10,070 bases of DNA from Deltaproteobacteria bacterium (GTDB lineage Bacteria; Desulfobacterota; DSM-4660; Desulfatiglandales; HGW-15), in NCBI GenBank assembly GCA_019308525.1, contig JAFDIC010000114.1:1-10070 (forward strand), written 5' to 3'. Shown here one piece after another: positions 1 through 5,999 of the stretch (the stretch's first letter is position 1; every line of letters starts with the position of its first letter). Made by a program: the position numbers and the translations under genes. The notes beneath the pieces were generated by a model, which was given only the letters and a program-made list of their open reading frames with translations, made no database searches and was not told the origin of the DNA.

Positions 1-2
1 CC

Positions 3-1484
3 CTGTTTGCAGATGAGACCAAGACCGTCGTAATTTTTCCCCTGGCCCTTTACGGCGATCCCTCCAAGGCCTATCTCCGGGAAGGTTTCAGGAATATGCT
101 CCTGTCGCGTATTTCAGGCGGTGACATCAAGATCCTGGGTGATGAGAAATACCAGGGACGACTCACCGAAAAGGAACAACAGGGAATTTTTTCCAGGGCA
201 AGGGCCGAGGAACTGGCAAGGGCCTCCGGGGCAGGCTATGCCATCTACGGCAGCATAACGACGGTGGGCACGGGTTACAGCATCGACCTTACCCTCCTGG
301 AGCTCAAGCAGGAAGAAGTCAGGACCTCCCATATTGCAGAGGCCCTGGAAGAAAGCGAACTGATCAAGAAGATTGCGGATATTGCTTACCAGTTCAGGGG
401 ATTTGTAGAGGGCCGTGACATCCGGGCCGAGAGGCTGGCCATGTCCACGCCCACGCCCGCCTATGCGGGGGAAGGAGTGGGTACAGGGGGTCTCTTTCAG
501 AGCCCTGCCAGGCGCACACCCGGTCTCAGGCCCACAGGCAGGCTCACCCTCAGGATGAAGATCATGTCCTTTGACGCCGGGGACCTGGACGGGGACGGGC
601 TGTCCGAGTGGCTGGTACTGGGAAGGAACAAGCTCCTGATATATGCCAAGAAGGGAAAGGCATTAGAAGCCCTGGGCGCCCTCAAACCCGACCGGGGCGA
701 ATCCTTCATCAAGGTGAGCGTGGGGGACACAGACGCTGACGACAGGGGCGAGATCTATCTCGTCAGCCGTTTGGGCAAGAGGGCCCGGACCACAGTATGG
801 AAATGGAATGGATCATTCAAGAAACTCCACCAGATGAGCGGGCACCTCAAGGCGGTGAAGGTCCCTGGCCGAGGTAAGCCCTTCCTTTTCTTTCAGGACA
901 GCAAACTCAACTCCTTTTTCCACGGCAGGATCTACCTCATGGAATACGACGGGAGGGGAAAGCTCGCCCGGAAGCAAGAATTACCCTCCTTTAGAAAAGG
1001 GACCCAGTTTTATACGCTGGTTCCCCTGGATATGTATGGCTCTGACATAAGGACCTTCCTTGGCCTGGACAGGGACTCCTATTTGCGCATGTGGGACAGG
1101 GACGGCAAGATCCTCTGGACAGGGACAGAGGAGATGGGAGGCACGCAGAACACGATCAACGTTGAGGACGAGAAGGATCAACCCGGCCAGCCGGGAAAGG
1201 ACACGCTACTCAACGGAAGGGTCATCCTGATGGACCTGGACGGGGATGGAAACCGGGAGGTCCTGGCAGTGAAGAATATCCGCCTTACAAACTTGCTCAA
1301 GGAGATCCCGGTCTATACAAAGGCCAGGTTGTTTGCCTTCAAGGTTCAGCCCGGGGCCCTTATCCCTTCCTGGACGTCCAGGACCGTCAAGTACGTGATC
1401 AACGAAATCCAGGCGGACGGCCCCATCCTCGTGATCGCGGCCTCCAAGTCCAGGAGTACGGGACAACTCCTCTGGTTCAAGTAG
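3..1484 (+). CDS. TolB/CsgG-like N-terminal domain plus FG-GAP/VCBS repeat protein (5' partial)
   Basis: The reading frame is open from the first bases, so the true start and any signal peptide lie upstream. About 493 residues are visible, ending at TAG. Residues 10-140 have alternating strand/helix character (VVIFPLALYGDPSKAYLREG, then AIYGSITTVGTGYSIDLTLL), like the TolB amino-terminal/CsgG fold that builds a small periplasmic domain. After a Pro/Gly-rich linker (roughly 145-180) come FG-GAP/VCBS-type repeats with calcium-loop motifs: DLDGDG near base 582, DTDADD near 726 and DLDGDG near 1233. Such repeats form beta-propeller blades. By family this is probably an exported or periplasmic protein, but its role is unknown. 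Transport or envelope assembly is only a guess. It is the only plus-strand gene and converges on the zinc-ribbon gene, leaving no room for a separate terminator. First in-frame ATG inside the window is at 96, but conserved sequence precedes it, so that is not the start. Confidence 0.8.
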   Translation: MFADETKTVVIFPLALYGDPSKAYLREGFRNMLLSRISGGDIKILGDEKYQGRLTEKEQQGIFSRARAEELARASGAGYAIYGSITTVGTGYSIDLTLLELKQEEVRTSHIAEALEESELIKKIADIAYQFRGFVEGRDIRAERLAMSTPTPAYAGEGVGTGGLFQSPARRTPGLRPTGRLTLRMKIMSFDAGDLDGDGLSEWLVLGRNKLLIYAKKGKALEALGALKPDRGESFIKVSVGDTDADDRGEIYLVSRLGKRARTTVWKWNGSFKKLHQMSGHLKAVKVPGRGKPFLFFQDSKLNSFFHGRIYLMEYDGRGKLARKQELPSFRKGTQFYTLVPLDMYGSDIRTFLGLDRDSYLRMWDRDGKILWTGTEEMGGTQNTINVEDEKDQPGQPGKDTLLNGRVILMDLDGDGNREVLAVKNIRLTNLLKEIPVYTKARLFAFKVQPGALIPSWTSRTVKYVINEIQADGPILVIAASKSRSTGQLLWFK

Positions 1485-1489
1485 GGCAC

Positions 1490-1744
1490 TTAGGTCTTGA
1501 GGATGCCGTAAAACTCCCCGCTCTTATCCATTTTGTCCCCAACAGTAGTCCCGCACTGCTGGCATCTATATTCGTACTTGTCCCCTTCAGGCAATATGAG
1601 GAGGAGAGACTTTCTCACGGGAACCGCCACACCGCACTTGGGGCAGTAAAGCTCTGTGGCCTCAAATTCCTCAAAATCCGCCTGCCGTCCCCGGGTGGAG
1701 TCGTTCACGCTGGCGTCCGTGTAATCAAAAGGCGGCCTCTTCAT
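1490..1744 (-). CDS. Small zinc-ribbon protein, function unknown
   Basis: This encodes 84 residues from the ATG at 1744. An in-frame start seven codons upstream (1765) is possible, but GGAGG lies seven bases before the 1744 ATG, which decides the start. The protein has an acidic N-terminal half (ADFEEFEATELY) and then one zinc ribbon: C34-P-K-C37 and C61-Q-Q-C64, separated by VPVRKSLLLILPEGDKYEY. Four cysteines in two CxxC knuckles are typical of structural zinc binding. I recall similar short proteins as 'hypothetical cytoplasmic protein' in deltaproteobacteria, but I cannot name a function. Nucleic-acid or protein binding is the usual role of such ribbons and is only inference here. It has no obvious operon partner: downstream is the convergent VCBS gene and upstream is the repeat array at 1773. 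Confidence 0.8.
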   Translation of the reverse strand: MKRPPFDYTDASVNDSTRGRQADFEEFEATELYCPKCGVAVPVRKSLLLILPEGDKYEYRCQQCGTTVGDKMDKSGEFYGILKT

Positions 1745-1751
1745 CGCAAGA

Positions 1752-1756
1752 CCTCC
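1752..1756 (-). promoter_or_regulatory. Ribosome binding site fixing the zinc-ribbon start
   Basis: The complement reads GGAGG, followed by seven bases (TCTTGCG) and the ATG at 1744. This supports the shorter protein over the start at 1765. Confidence 0.75.
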
Positions 1757-1772
1757 GTAATCCAATTGGGAC

Positions 1773-1860
1773 TCAAGGTTCGAGGTTCAAGGTTCAAAGT
1801 TCAAGGTTCAAAGTTCAGGGTTCAAAGTTCAGGGTTCAAAGTTCAGGGTTCGGGGTTCGG
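1773..1860 (+). repeat. GTTCAAA/GTTCAGG tandem array, left arm of inverted pair
   Basis: Units of about 7 bp (GTTCAAG, GTTCAAA, GTTCAGG, GTTCGGG) follow one another. The middle settles into a 14-bp unit, GTTCAAAGTTCAGG, about three times. Bases 1813-1838 are an exact reverse complement of 2277-2302 (26 bp), so this array and the one at 2253-2320 are inverted arms around the four-helix-bundle gene. The array overlaps the 3' end of that gene. Confidence 0.9.
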
Positions 1861-2249
1861 AGCTTGGGCTTGGCTTTCTCCCGCGGTTCGTAATTCTTTA
1901 GGTAATTGATGAATCCATGAACCGCAGCCCGTGTTCTCCCAGCTTGCTCGTAAACCTCCTTGAATTCGTATACAGATATGTATCCTTCATCAAGTGCTAC
2001 ATAGAGTTCACTTTGGACTTCAGAGCAGGATCGCTTTGCATAGCGCAAGAAACGGACAAACTCTCCATTGGATTCGGAATCAAAACCTTCGGCAATATTG
2101 TGCATCGAGGACCCAGCAGCACTTTGTATCTGTCTCTTGAGCTCATAATCCTTCGCCAATTTTGGCTTCTTTGTGAGACTATAGACCATTCGCGTCAACT
2201 CACGGGCAAGTTGCCAGGCCTGAATATCTTCGAAGCGTTCAATTTTCAT
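1836..2249 (-). CDS. Four-helix-bundle protein (23S rRNA intervening-sequence / S23 type)
   Basis: This encodes 137 residues from an ATG. The sequence matches what I know of the four-helix-bundle family first seen in intervening sequences of 23S rRNA (S23, TIGR02436/PF05635). It has an N-terminal ERFEDIQAWQLARELTRMVY, a central ELKRQIQSAAGSSMHNIAEG, then FVRFLRYAKRSCSEVQSELY and a last helix ending INYLKNYE. The highly typical I/N-AEG and RFL-x-A-x-x-S-x-x-E motifs are present. These small proteins resemble Avd of diversity-generating retroelements and may bind nucleic acid, but their function here is unknown. No reverse transcriptase or template/variable repeat lies in the window. The gene sits between inverted repeat arrays, and its last eight residues (LRTPNPEL) and stop are encoded by the repeat. 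No strong Shine-Dalgarno is visible; the AGGG ahead of the ATG comes from the repeat itself. Confidence 0.88.
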   Translation of the reverse strand: MKIERFEDIQAWQLARELTRMVYSLTKKPKLAKDYELKRQIQSAAGSSMHNIAEGFDSESNGEFVRFLRYAKRSCSEVQSELYVALDEGYISVYEFKEVYEQAGRTRAAVHGFINYLKNYEPREKAKPKLRTPNPEL

Positions 2250-2252
2250 TGA

Positions 2253-2320
2253 TCTTCAACCCTGAACTTTGAACCCTGAACCCTGAACTTTGAACCCTGA
2301 ACCTTCAACCTTGAACCTCC
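2253..2320 (-). repeat. GTTCAA-type array, right arm of inverted pair
   Basis: On the plus strand this reads as repeats of CCTGAACTTTGAAC, the reverse complement of the left array's 14-bp unit, ending in CTTCAACCTTGAACC. The pair can fold into a long stem with the four-helix-bundle gene in the loop. It lies between that gene's start codon and the Memo-family stop codon, and fills most of the gap. Confidence 0.9.
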
Positions 2321-2345
2321 ATAACTCCCCTTCTCGATAGAGATT

Positions 2346-3566
2346 TCACTCCTTGGTAAACGCCATGGCGGCAAAGCTGACCGCTGACCGGGTCGGGGCC
2401 TCAAACCAGATTTCGTGTTCAAGGAGATGTCCCCTCGCCGGGGGTAGTATCTCCAGGAGGCAGGCAAGGGCGGAGAACCCGCACACATTGTACCTGTCAT
2501 CCACCCGCCGGGATTCCTCCCAGAAGCCGTCGATATCCCCTGCGGACAAGCACTCCAATAGTTTCCTGTCATGGGCCTCGGCCTGTGCCCTCAGGTATTC
2601 TGCGGGCCTGTCGTGGCCGAACTTTGGACCGATGTGGGAAAAATCCACCCCCGCCACCACCAGGGTCTCCCCTTCTTCCTGTTCCAGGATCTCCCTCATG
2701 GCCTGGACAAGGGCGCCTGCCTTTTCCAGATATGCCTTCCTGCTGTATTGCGGGAGTGAGGACCTTGCGAAACCGCACAGGACAGGAATCAGCAAGAAAT
2801 CCTTGTCTCCCAGTGCGTGCTGAAGGAACAGGACCTGAAACTCAATGGAATGCTCGGAGCGGTGTGGGAAATCGTCGGCAGATATGGAGCCTTTCCCCGC
2901 CTTCTTCAACTTTTCCACCGCTGGGCGGTCAGTCCTCACCCTCCCCAAAGGGCTCTCAAAATCCTTTTCCGTGAGGCTGAAAAGGTCTTCACCGAGATGA
3001 TGCCCCACACCGAGGACCACGACCCTGGAAGGAGACGTGCCCGATATGCTCTGGTATGCCCTGGAGTAAACCTTTTCTCCGACCGCCAGGTCAATATGGG
3101 GCGAGATGACCCCGATGATCTCCCCGTCAGGCGGAGGTACACCCGGGCGGCTGTTCAGGATTTCCTCCAGGCGCGCCTTCAACCGGGAAGGGTCGTCAGG
3201 ATAGGACTTGCCGCAGTGGGAGCAGGGCCTCACCTCCATGGAAACAAACTCCTGGATTATTCTTTCCCTGGCCCTCCGAAACCTCTCGGAATCCAGCAGG
3301 AAGCACCCGTCCAGGTAGTCGATAATGGCCTTGACCTCCCTGGAATCCACCAGCACCCCGCCCTTCTGCCTCATGAGTTCCATCTGTAGGTCCCTGATGG
3401 ACGACCCGCCATCAAGCATCGCCATGATCTGGTAGAGGGGCAATTCCACGGCCTGGCCCTCTTTCACCAGCCCCAAGTGATCCCTGACAAGGACCAGTTG
3501 CCTCCCCCCGTGTTGAACAGGCACGAATTCCAGATCCTTCCTTACTGTTGGCAATGGCTCGTCCAT
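2346..3566 (-). CDS. Memo-family protein (AmmeMemoRadiSam system protein B type) with N-terminal extension
   Basis: This encodes 406 residues. Residues about 148-404 form a Memo domain, a fold related to extradiol dioxygenases. The residues that match the metal-site positions of human MEMO1 are visible: H157 (SPHID), H189-H190 (GVGHH), the EHSIEFQ motif at 238-244, D308 and H311 (DFSHIG), and C362 (VCGFSA). The first ~110 residues are an extra alpha/beta segment resembling a PqqD-like winged helix (PLYQIMAMLDGG...IDYLDGCFLL), followed by a single CSHCG knuckle at 115-119. Bacterial Memo proteins often occur with AMMECR1 and a radical SAM enzyme, but neither is present in this window. The substrate is unknown, and the gene name is withheld for that reason. 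It follows infA by 46 bp on the same strand and may be cotranscribed. AGGA lies just ahead of the ATG, so the start is acceptable though not strong. Confidence 0.85.
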   Translation of the reverse strand: MDEPLPTVRKDLEFVPVQHGGRQLVLVRDHLGLVKEGQAVELPLYQIMAMLDGGSSIRDLQMELMRQKGGVLVDSREVKAIIDYLDGCFLLDSERFRRARERIIQEFVSMEVRPCSHCGKSYPDDPSRLKARLEEILNSRPGVPPPDGEIIGVISPHIDLAVGEKVYSRAYQSISGTSPSRVVVLGVGHHLGEDLFSLTEKDFESPLGRVRTDRPAVEKLKKAGKGSISADDFPHRSEHSIEFQVLFLQHALGDKDFLLIPVLCGFARSSLPQYSRKAYLEKAGALVQAMREILEQEEGETLVVAGVDFSHIGPKFGHDRPAEYLRAQAEAHDRKLLECLSAGDIDGFWEESRRVDDRYNVCGFSALACLLEILPPARGHLLEHEIWFEAPTRSAVSFAAMAFTKE

Positions 3567-3612
3567 GGTGTCCTGCTCGGGCGGATAGGTCCCCCCCCGG
3601 GACCGTCCGCAC

Positions 3613-3831
3613 CTACCTCAAACGCAGGGTAATGATGCCGTGGGAGGTGTCGTAGGGCGAGACGCTGACCTGAACCCTGTCTCCCTTTATGACCTTGATA
3701 CGATGCTTTTTCATACGACCTGACAAGACCCCCCTCACAACCACATCATTGGCGCACTGGATTTCCATGGTTCCTCCCCCGAGGACCCTCGTCACGACAC
3801 CTTCCAATTGTATGAGATCTTCTCTGCTCAA
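3613..3831 (-). CDS. infA: Translation initiation factor IF-1
   Basis: The product is 72 residues when read from the TTG at 3831, exactly the usual IF-1 length. It is a single OB-fold S1-type domain: EDLIQLEGVV (strand 1), TMEIQCANDVVVRGVLSGRM, then KKHRIKVIKGDRVQVSVSPY and DTSHGIITLRLR, all close to canonical IF-1 sequence. IF-1 binds the 30S A site and works with IF-2 and IF-3 in initiation. A frame extension to another TTG at 3867 would add 12 residues with no family counterpart. AGGAG at 3836-3840, four bases ahead of the 3831 TTG, favours the shorter form. The first residues (SREDLIQLEG) align with the AKEDVIEMEG start of other IF-1 proteins. A TTG start is unusual and may limit expression. 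A good promoter lies about 50 bases upstream. Confidence 0.93.
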   Translation of the reverse strand: MSREDLIQLEGVVTRVLGGGTMEIQCANDVVVRGVLSGRMKKHRIKVIKGDRVQVSVSPYDTSHGIITLRLR

Positions 3832-3835
3832 GGCA

Positions 3836-3840
3836 CTCCT
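3836..3840 (-). promoter_or_regulatory. Ribosome binding site supporting TTG start of infA
   Basis: The complement reads AGGAG, four bases before the TTG at 3831. Together with the 72-residue family length it selects this start. Confidence 0.6.
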
Positions 3841-3887
3841 TTCCGCGGCCCCTTTCTCCCTGTCCAAGAGCCGCTCTGCATTTTATG

Positions 3888-3916
3888 ATACTGCCACTAA
3901 TTCCACCCTCTGTCAA
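3888..3916 (-). promoter_or_regulatory. Likely sigma-70 promoter for infA
   Basis: On the minus strand a perfect TTGACA (-35, bases 3911-3916) is followed after 17 bases by CAGTAT (3888-3893). An alternative -10, TATCAT (3885-3890), is a better match but at 20-bp spacing. Transcription would begin near 3880, giving a leader of about 50 bases before the TTG at 3831 and including its AGGAG. The -35 is convincing; the -10 choice is uncertain. Confidence 0.5.
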
Positions 3917-3998
3917 CAACTGGAAAACCGGTGCCCTGATCTCGAGCGACTCAAGTGAATAGGTCTGGCAGTGCTACGTTTCTTGCCCACGAATGTGA

Positions 3999-4026
3999 CT
4001 ATTCCATGTCCGGGGGACATAAATAG
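3999..4026. repeat. Imperfect hairpin between infA promoter and nucleotidyltransferase gene
   Basis: ATGTCC (4006-4011), loop GGG and GGACAT (4015-4020) form a perfect 6-bp stem. Outside it CTATT (3999-4003) can pair with AATAG (4022-4026), with a small internal bulge. No T-run follows on either strand, so it is not a standard intrinsic terminator. It could be a REP-like palindrome or an RNA-stability stem. Confidence 0.5.
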
Positions 4027-4039
4027 CCGTAGTTTAGCG

Positions 4040-4060
4040 AAAAACGCCATATTGGGCGCT
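4040..4060 (-). terminator. Possible intrinsic terminator after the nucleotidyltransferase gene
   Basis: Reading the minus strand, GCGCC (4059-4055), a six-base loop and GGCGT (4048-4044) make a five-base-pair stem with one G-U pair. Five T bases overlap and follow it (4044-4040). It abuts the TAA stop. The stem is short, so efficiency is doubtful, but it is placed where the CNNM/nucleotidyltransferase operon should end. Confidence 0.45.
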
Positions 4061-4974
4061 TATTCGAACTCTTCCGATTCCTCGGAGGGGTAAAAGAGGT
4101 TTAGCCCTTCCTCTTTAACCCTTTCAAGAGGTTCCGTTAACAGAATCTCTTCCGCTCTTCTCCTGAATTCCCTGGCGGTCCTTTCCATGGCCGCCAGCCT
4201 GTCCATGATCCCTTGCTCTCTGAGGATAGTCTTGACCCAATGAAAGATTTCCTCGCTCCCAAACAGCAGGGTCCCCTCCTGCATGATCTTGCAGGCCACC
4301 ATGTGCCTGTAAGTGTCAAATCGGACCTGCTCTCTCACCCGTTCCATGCCCTTTACCACATAGTCGATCTCTTCCCTTATGTGGGGCGTTATCAGAAGGC
4401 GGTACTTTTCCCTGTATATGGCGTCATCCAGTCTTTTCACGGACTCCTCGGGAAAGTGGTCGTCCACGACTACCACGAGATCCAGGTCAGAGCCCCTTAC
4501 CAGTTTACCGGTGCTTCTTTCCGGCCGGGGGCAATCGTGCGCCATGTTGTAGACTATATCACCGGCCAGGATGAAACACACATGTTCTTCAATGGGAATC
4601 TCGTTCTCCCACCTGTTGCAAAGGGCGGAAACCAGGCTGTAGGCCAACTCGCACTTGGCGCGGCTTATCTCGCCTATCCGTGACCGGGTTTCTTCGGCCC
4701 TTGCTATCAACCTGTTGAGATCACGGGATAGGCCAATGACCGTGTACGTCAGGAATTCCCTGAGAATGGAAGGTGAAAGCCTCGCATAGCCTTTTATCCT
4801 CCGGTCCAGGCGCAGGTACCTGGTTCCCACAAAGACCTGTTCTATTTCAGCGGAACTCCTGCACGTTTTCCATAGGGCGAGCTGGTCACCCTGGAGAAGC
4901 TTCGATATCTCCTCTCCGCTCAACGGTCCCTCTTGTTCAAGGAGTTCCAGGAGCTTGGCTTCGAGGGCGCTCAT
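4060..4974 (-). CDS. Predicted nucleotidyltransferase-fold protein with N-terminal helical/wHTH-like region
   Basis: This encodes 304 residues. The first ~65 look like a small winged-helix-type segment (ALEAKLLELLEQEGPLSGEE, then an arginine-rich strand, TRYLRLDRRIKGYARLS). The centre has polymerase-beta-superfamily features: AGD at 137-139, GSDLDLVVVVDD at 161-172 with the D163-x-D165 pair, and a later acidic strand EEIDYVV (201-207) that could supply the third acidic residue. A charged helical tail follows (255-304). The spacing between the AGD element and the DxD is longer than in classic members, so activity is not certain. I do not recognise a named family. Its start codon overlaps the stop of the CNNM gene in an ATGA, which implies translational coupling. 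Whether the target is a nucleotide, an RNA or a protein is unknown. Confidence 0.7.
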   Translation of the reverse strand: MSALEAKLLELLEQEGPLSGEEISKLLQGDQLALWKTCRSSAEIEQVFVGTRYLRLDRRIKGYARLSPSILREFLTYTVIGLSRDLNRLIARAEETRSRIGEISRAKCELAYSLVSALCNRWENEIPIEEHVCFILAGDIVYNMAHDCPRPERSTGKLVRGSDLDLVVVVDDHFPEESVKRLDDAIYREKYRLLITPHIREEIDYVVKGMERVREQVRFDTYRHMVACKIMQEGTLLFGSEEIFHWVKTILREQGIMDRLAAMERTAREFRRRAEEILLTEPLERVKEEGLNLFYPSEESEEFE

Positions 4975-5999
4975 TGCCTCTTGATCCTGCTCCTCCTCAG
5001 CCTTGCGAGCGCCCTCTTGTCCGCAACCTGGTCAGATTCGTCCATGATTTCCCTTCCCAGGATTTCCTCAAGGATGTCTTCCAGGGTTATGAGGCCGGAA
5101 AGGCCACCATACTCGTCCAGGACCACGAAAAGATGCTGCCTCGAATTGATGAACTCCATGAGGACACGGTCCAGTTTTGCGTTCTCGGCCACGAAGCGAA
5201 CGGGCCTCATAATATCAGAAAGGTGTAGGTCCTTCTTGCCACGGGAAAGACTGATGAAGAGCTCCTTGGTGAGGACTATCCCCACGATATCTTCAACATC
5301 CTTCTTGTAGACAGGGAACCGACTGTGTTCCCACTTAGCTGAGGCCTTGCTGGCCTCCTCAAGGGTCAAGTCCGCGCTCAATGAGAAGATGACGGTCCGG
5401 GGAGTCATCACCTCCTTGGCAGTAACGTTCTCGAGGGAGAGTATGTTGTCTATTACGTTCAACTGGTAAGGCTTTATGCCACCTACCCGAAGGCTCAATT
5501 GGGCCATGGTCTTCAGTTCATCCGGGGAAACTGTCTCCTGGATCTTGCCCCGGGCTATCATCCTCGTGACAAGACCACAGAGCCAGATCGCCGGGGTCAT
5601 AAACCTCACGAGCCAGTTCAAGGGCAGGGCTACCAGGGGCGCCAGTGCCCGGGCATAGACTACTCCGGCCGTCTTCGGGATAATCTCAGAGAAGATAAGG
5701 ATAGCGAGCGTGAAGGCGGCTGAGAATGAGAATAGCCATTCCTGGCCGAACACAGCGGTTGCCGCGGAGCCCGCGATGGCCGCGCCTGCCGTGTTGGCGA
5801 TGGTATTCAGGGAAAGTACGGCGGAAATGGGCCGGTCTACATTCGCGCGGAGTTCCTTCAAGATCTTACCGCTCCTTTTATTGTCGCGGGCCATGATTTC
5901 GATGTGTCTTGTGGGCACCGAATAAAGAACCGCTTCAAAAAGGGAGCAGCCGGCAGAGATGATAATAGCAAAGCCTATGGCTGCGGCTAGTTCAACCAT
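4971..5999 (-). CDS. CNNM/DUF21 membrane protein with CBS pair (hemolysin-C/CorC-like, lacking the C-terminal CorC domain)
   Basis: This encodes 342 residues from the ATG at 5999. An upstream in-frame TTG at 6038 would add 13 residues lying inside mobA, and GGAGG about 12 bases before the ATG favours the shorter form. A CNNM (DUF21) membrane domain spans residues 1-150, with hydrophobic segments near 3-25, 58-82, 90-113 and 117-145 and the SEIIPKT signature at 104-110. A CBS-domain pair follows (about 199-320), ending in the typical DEYGGLSGLITLEDILEEIL. Family members are linked to Mg2+/Co2+ efflux or magnesium homeostasis, with CBS domains sensing nucleotides. Most bacterial relatives (about 400-450 aa) carry a further CorC/HlyC domain; here a short basic tail (ALARLRRSRIKRQ) replaces it. 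It overlaps mobA by 8 nt upstream and the nucleotidyltransferase by 4 nt downstream. Confidence 0.88.
   Translation of the reverse strand: MVELAAAIGFAIIISAGCSLFEAVLYSVPTRHIEIMARDNKRSGKILKELRANVDRPISAVLSLNTIANTAGAAIAGSAATAVFGQEWLFSFSAAFTLAILIFSEIIPKTAGVVYARALAPLVALPLNWLVRFMTPAIWLCGLVTRMIARGKIQETVSPDELKTMAQLSLRVGGIKPYQLNVIDNILSLENVTAKEVMTPRTVIFSLSADLTLEEASKASAKWEHSRFPVYKKDVEDIVGIVLTKELFISLSRGKKDLHLSDIMRPVRFVAENAKLDRVLMEFINSRQHLFVVLDEYGGLSGLITLEDILEEILGREIMDESDQVADKRALARLRRSRIKRQ

Noticed and set aside
1836..2249. Avd accessory gene of a diversity-generating retroelement
   Set aside because: The fold is related, but no reverse transcriptase and no template/variable repeat pair is present in the window.
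1917..2252. Plus-strand 111-codon frame
   Set aside because: It lies opposite the clear four-helix-bundle gene and has no family features.
2246..2572. Minus-strand 108-codon frame overlapping the Memo 3' end
   Set aside because: It is read through the repeat array (tail of repeated VQGSKF units) and overlaps the Memo gene in another frame.
2817..3389. Plus-strand 190-codon frame opposite the Memo gene
   Set aside because: Shadow frame; the minus-strand protein has all conserved Memo residues.
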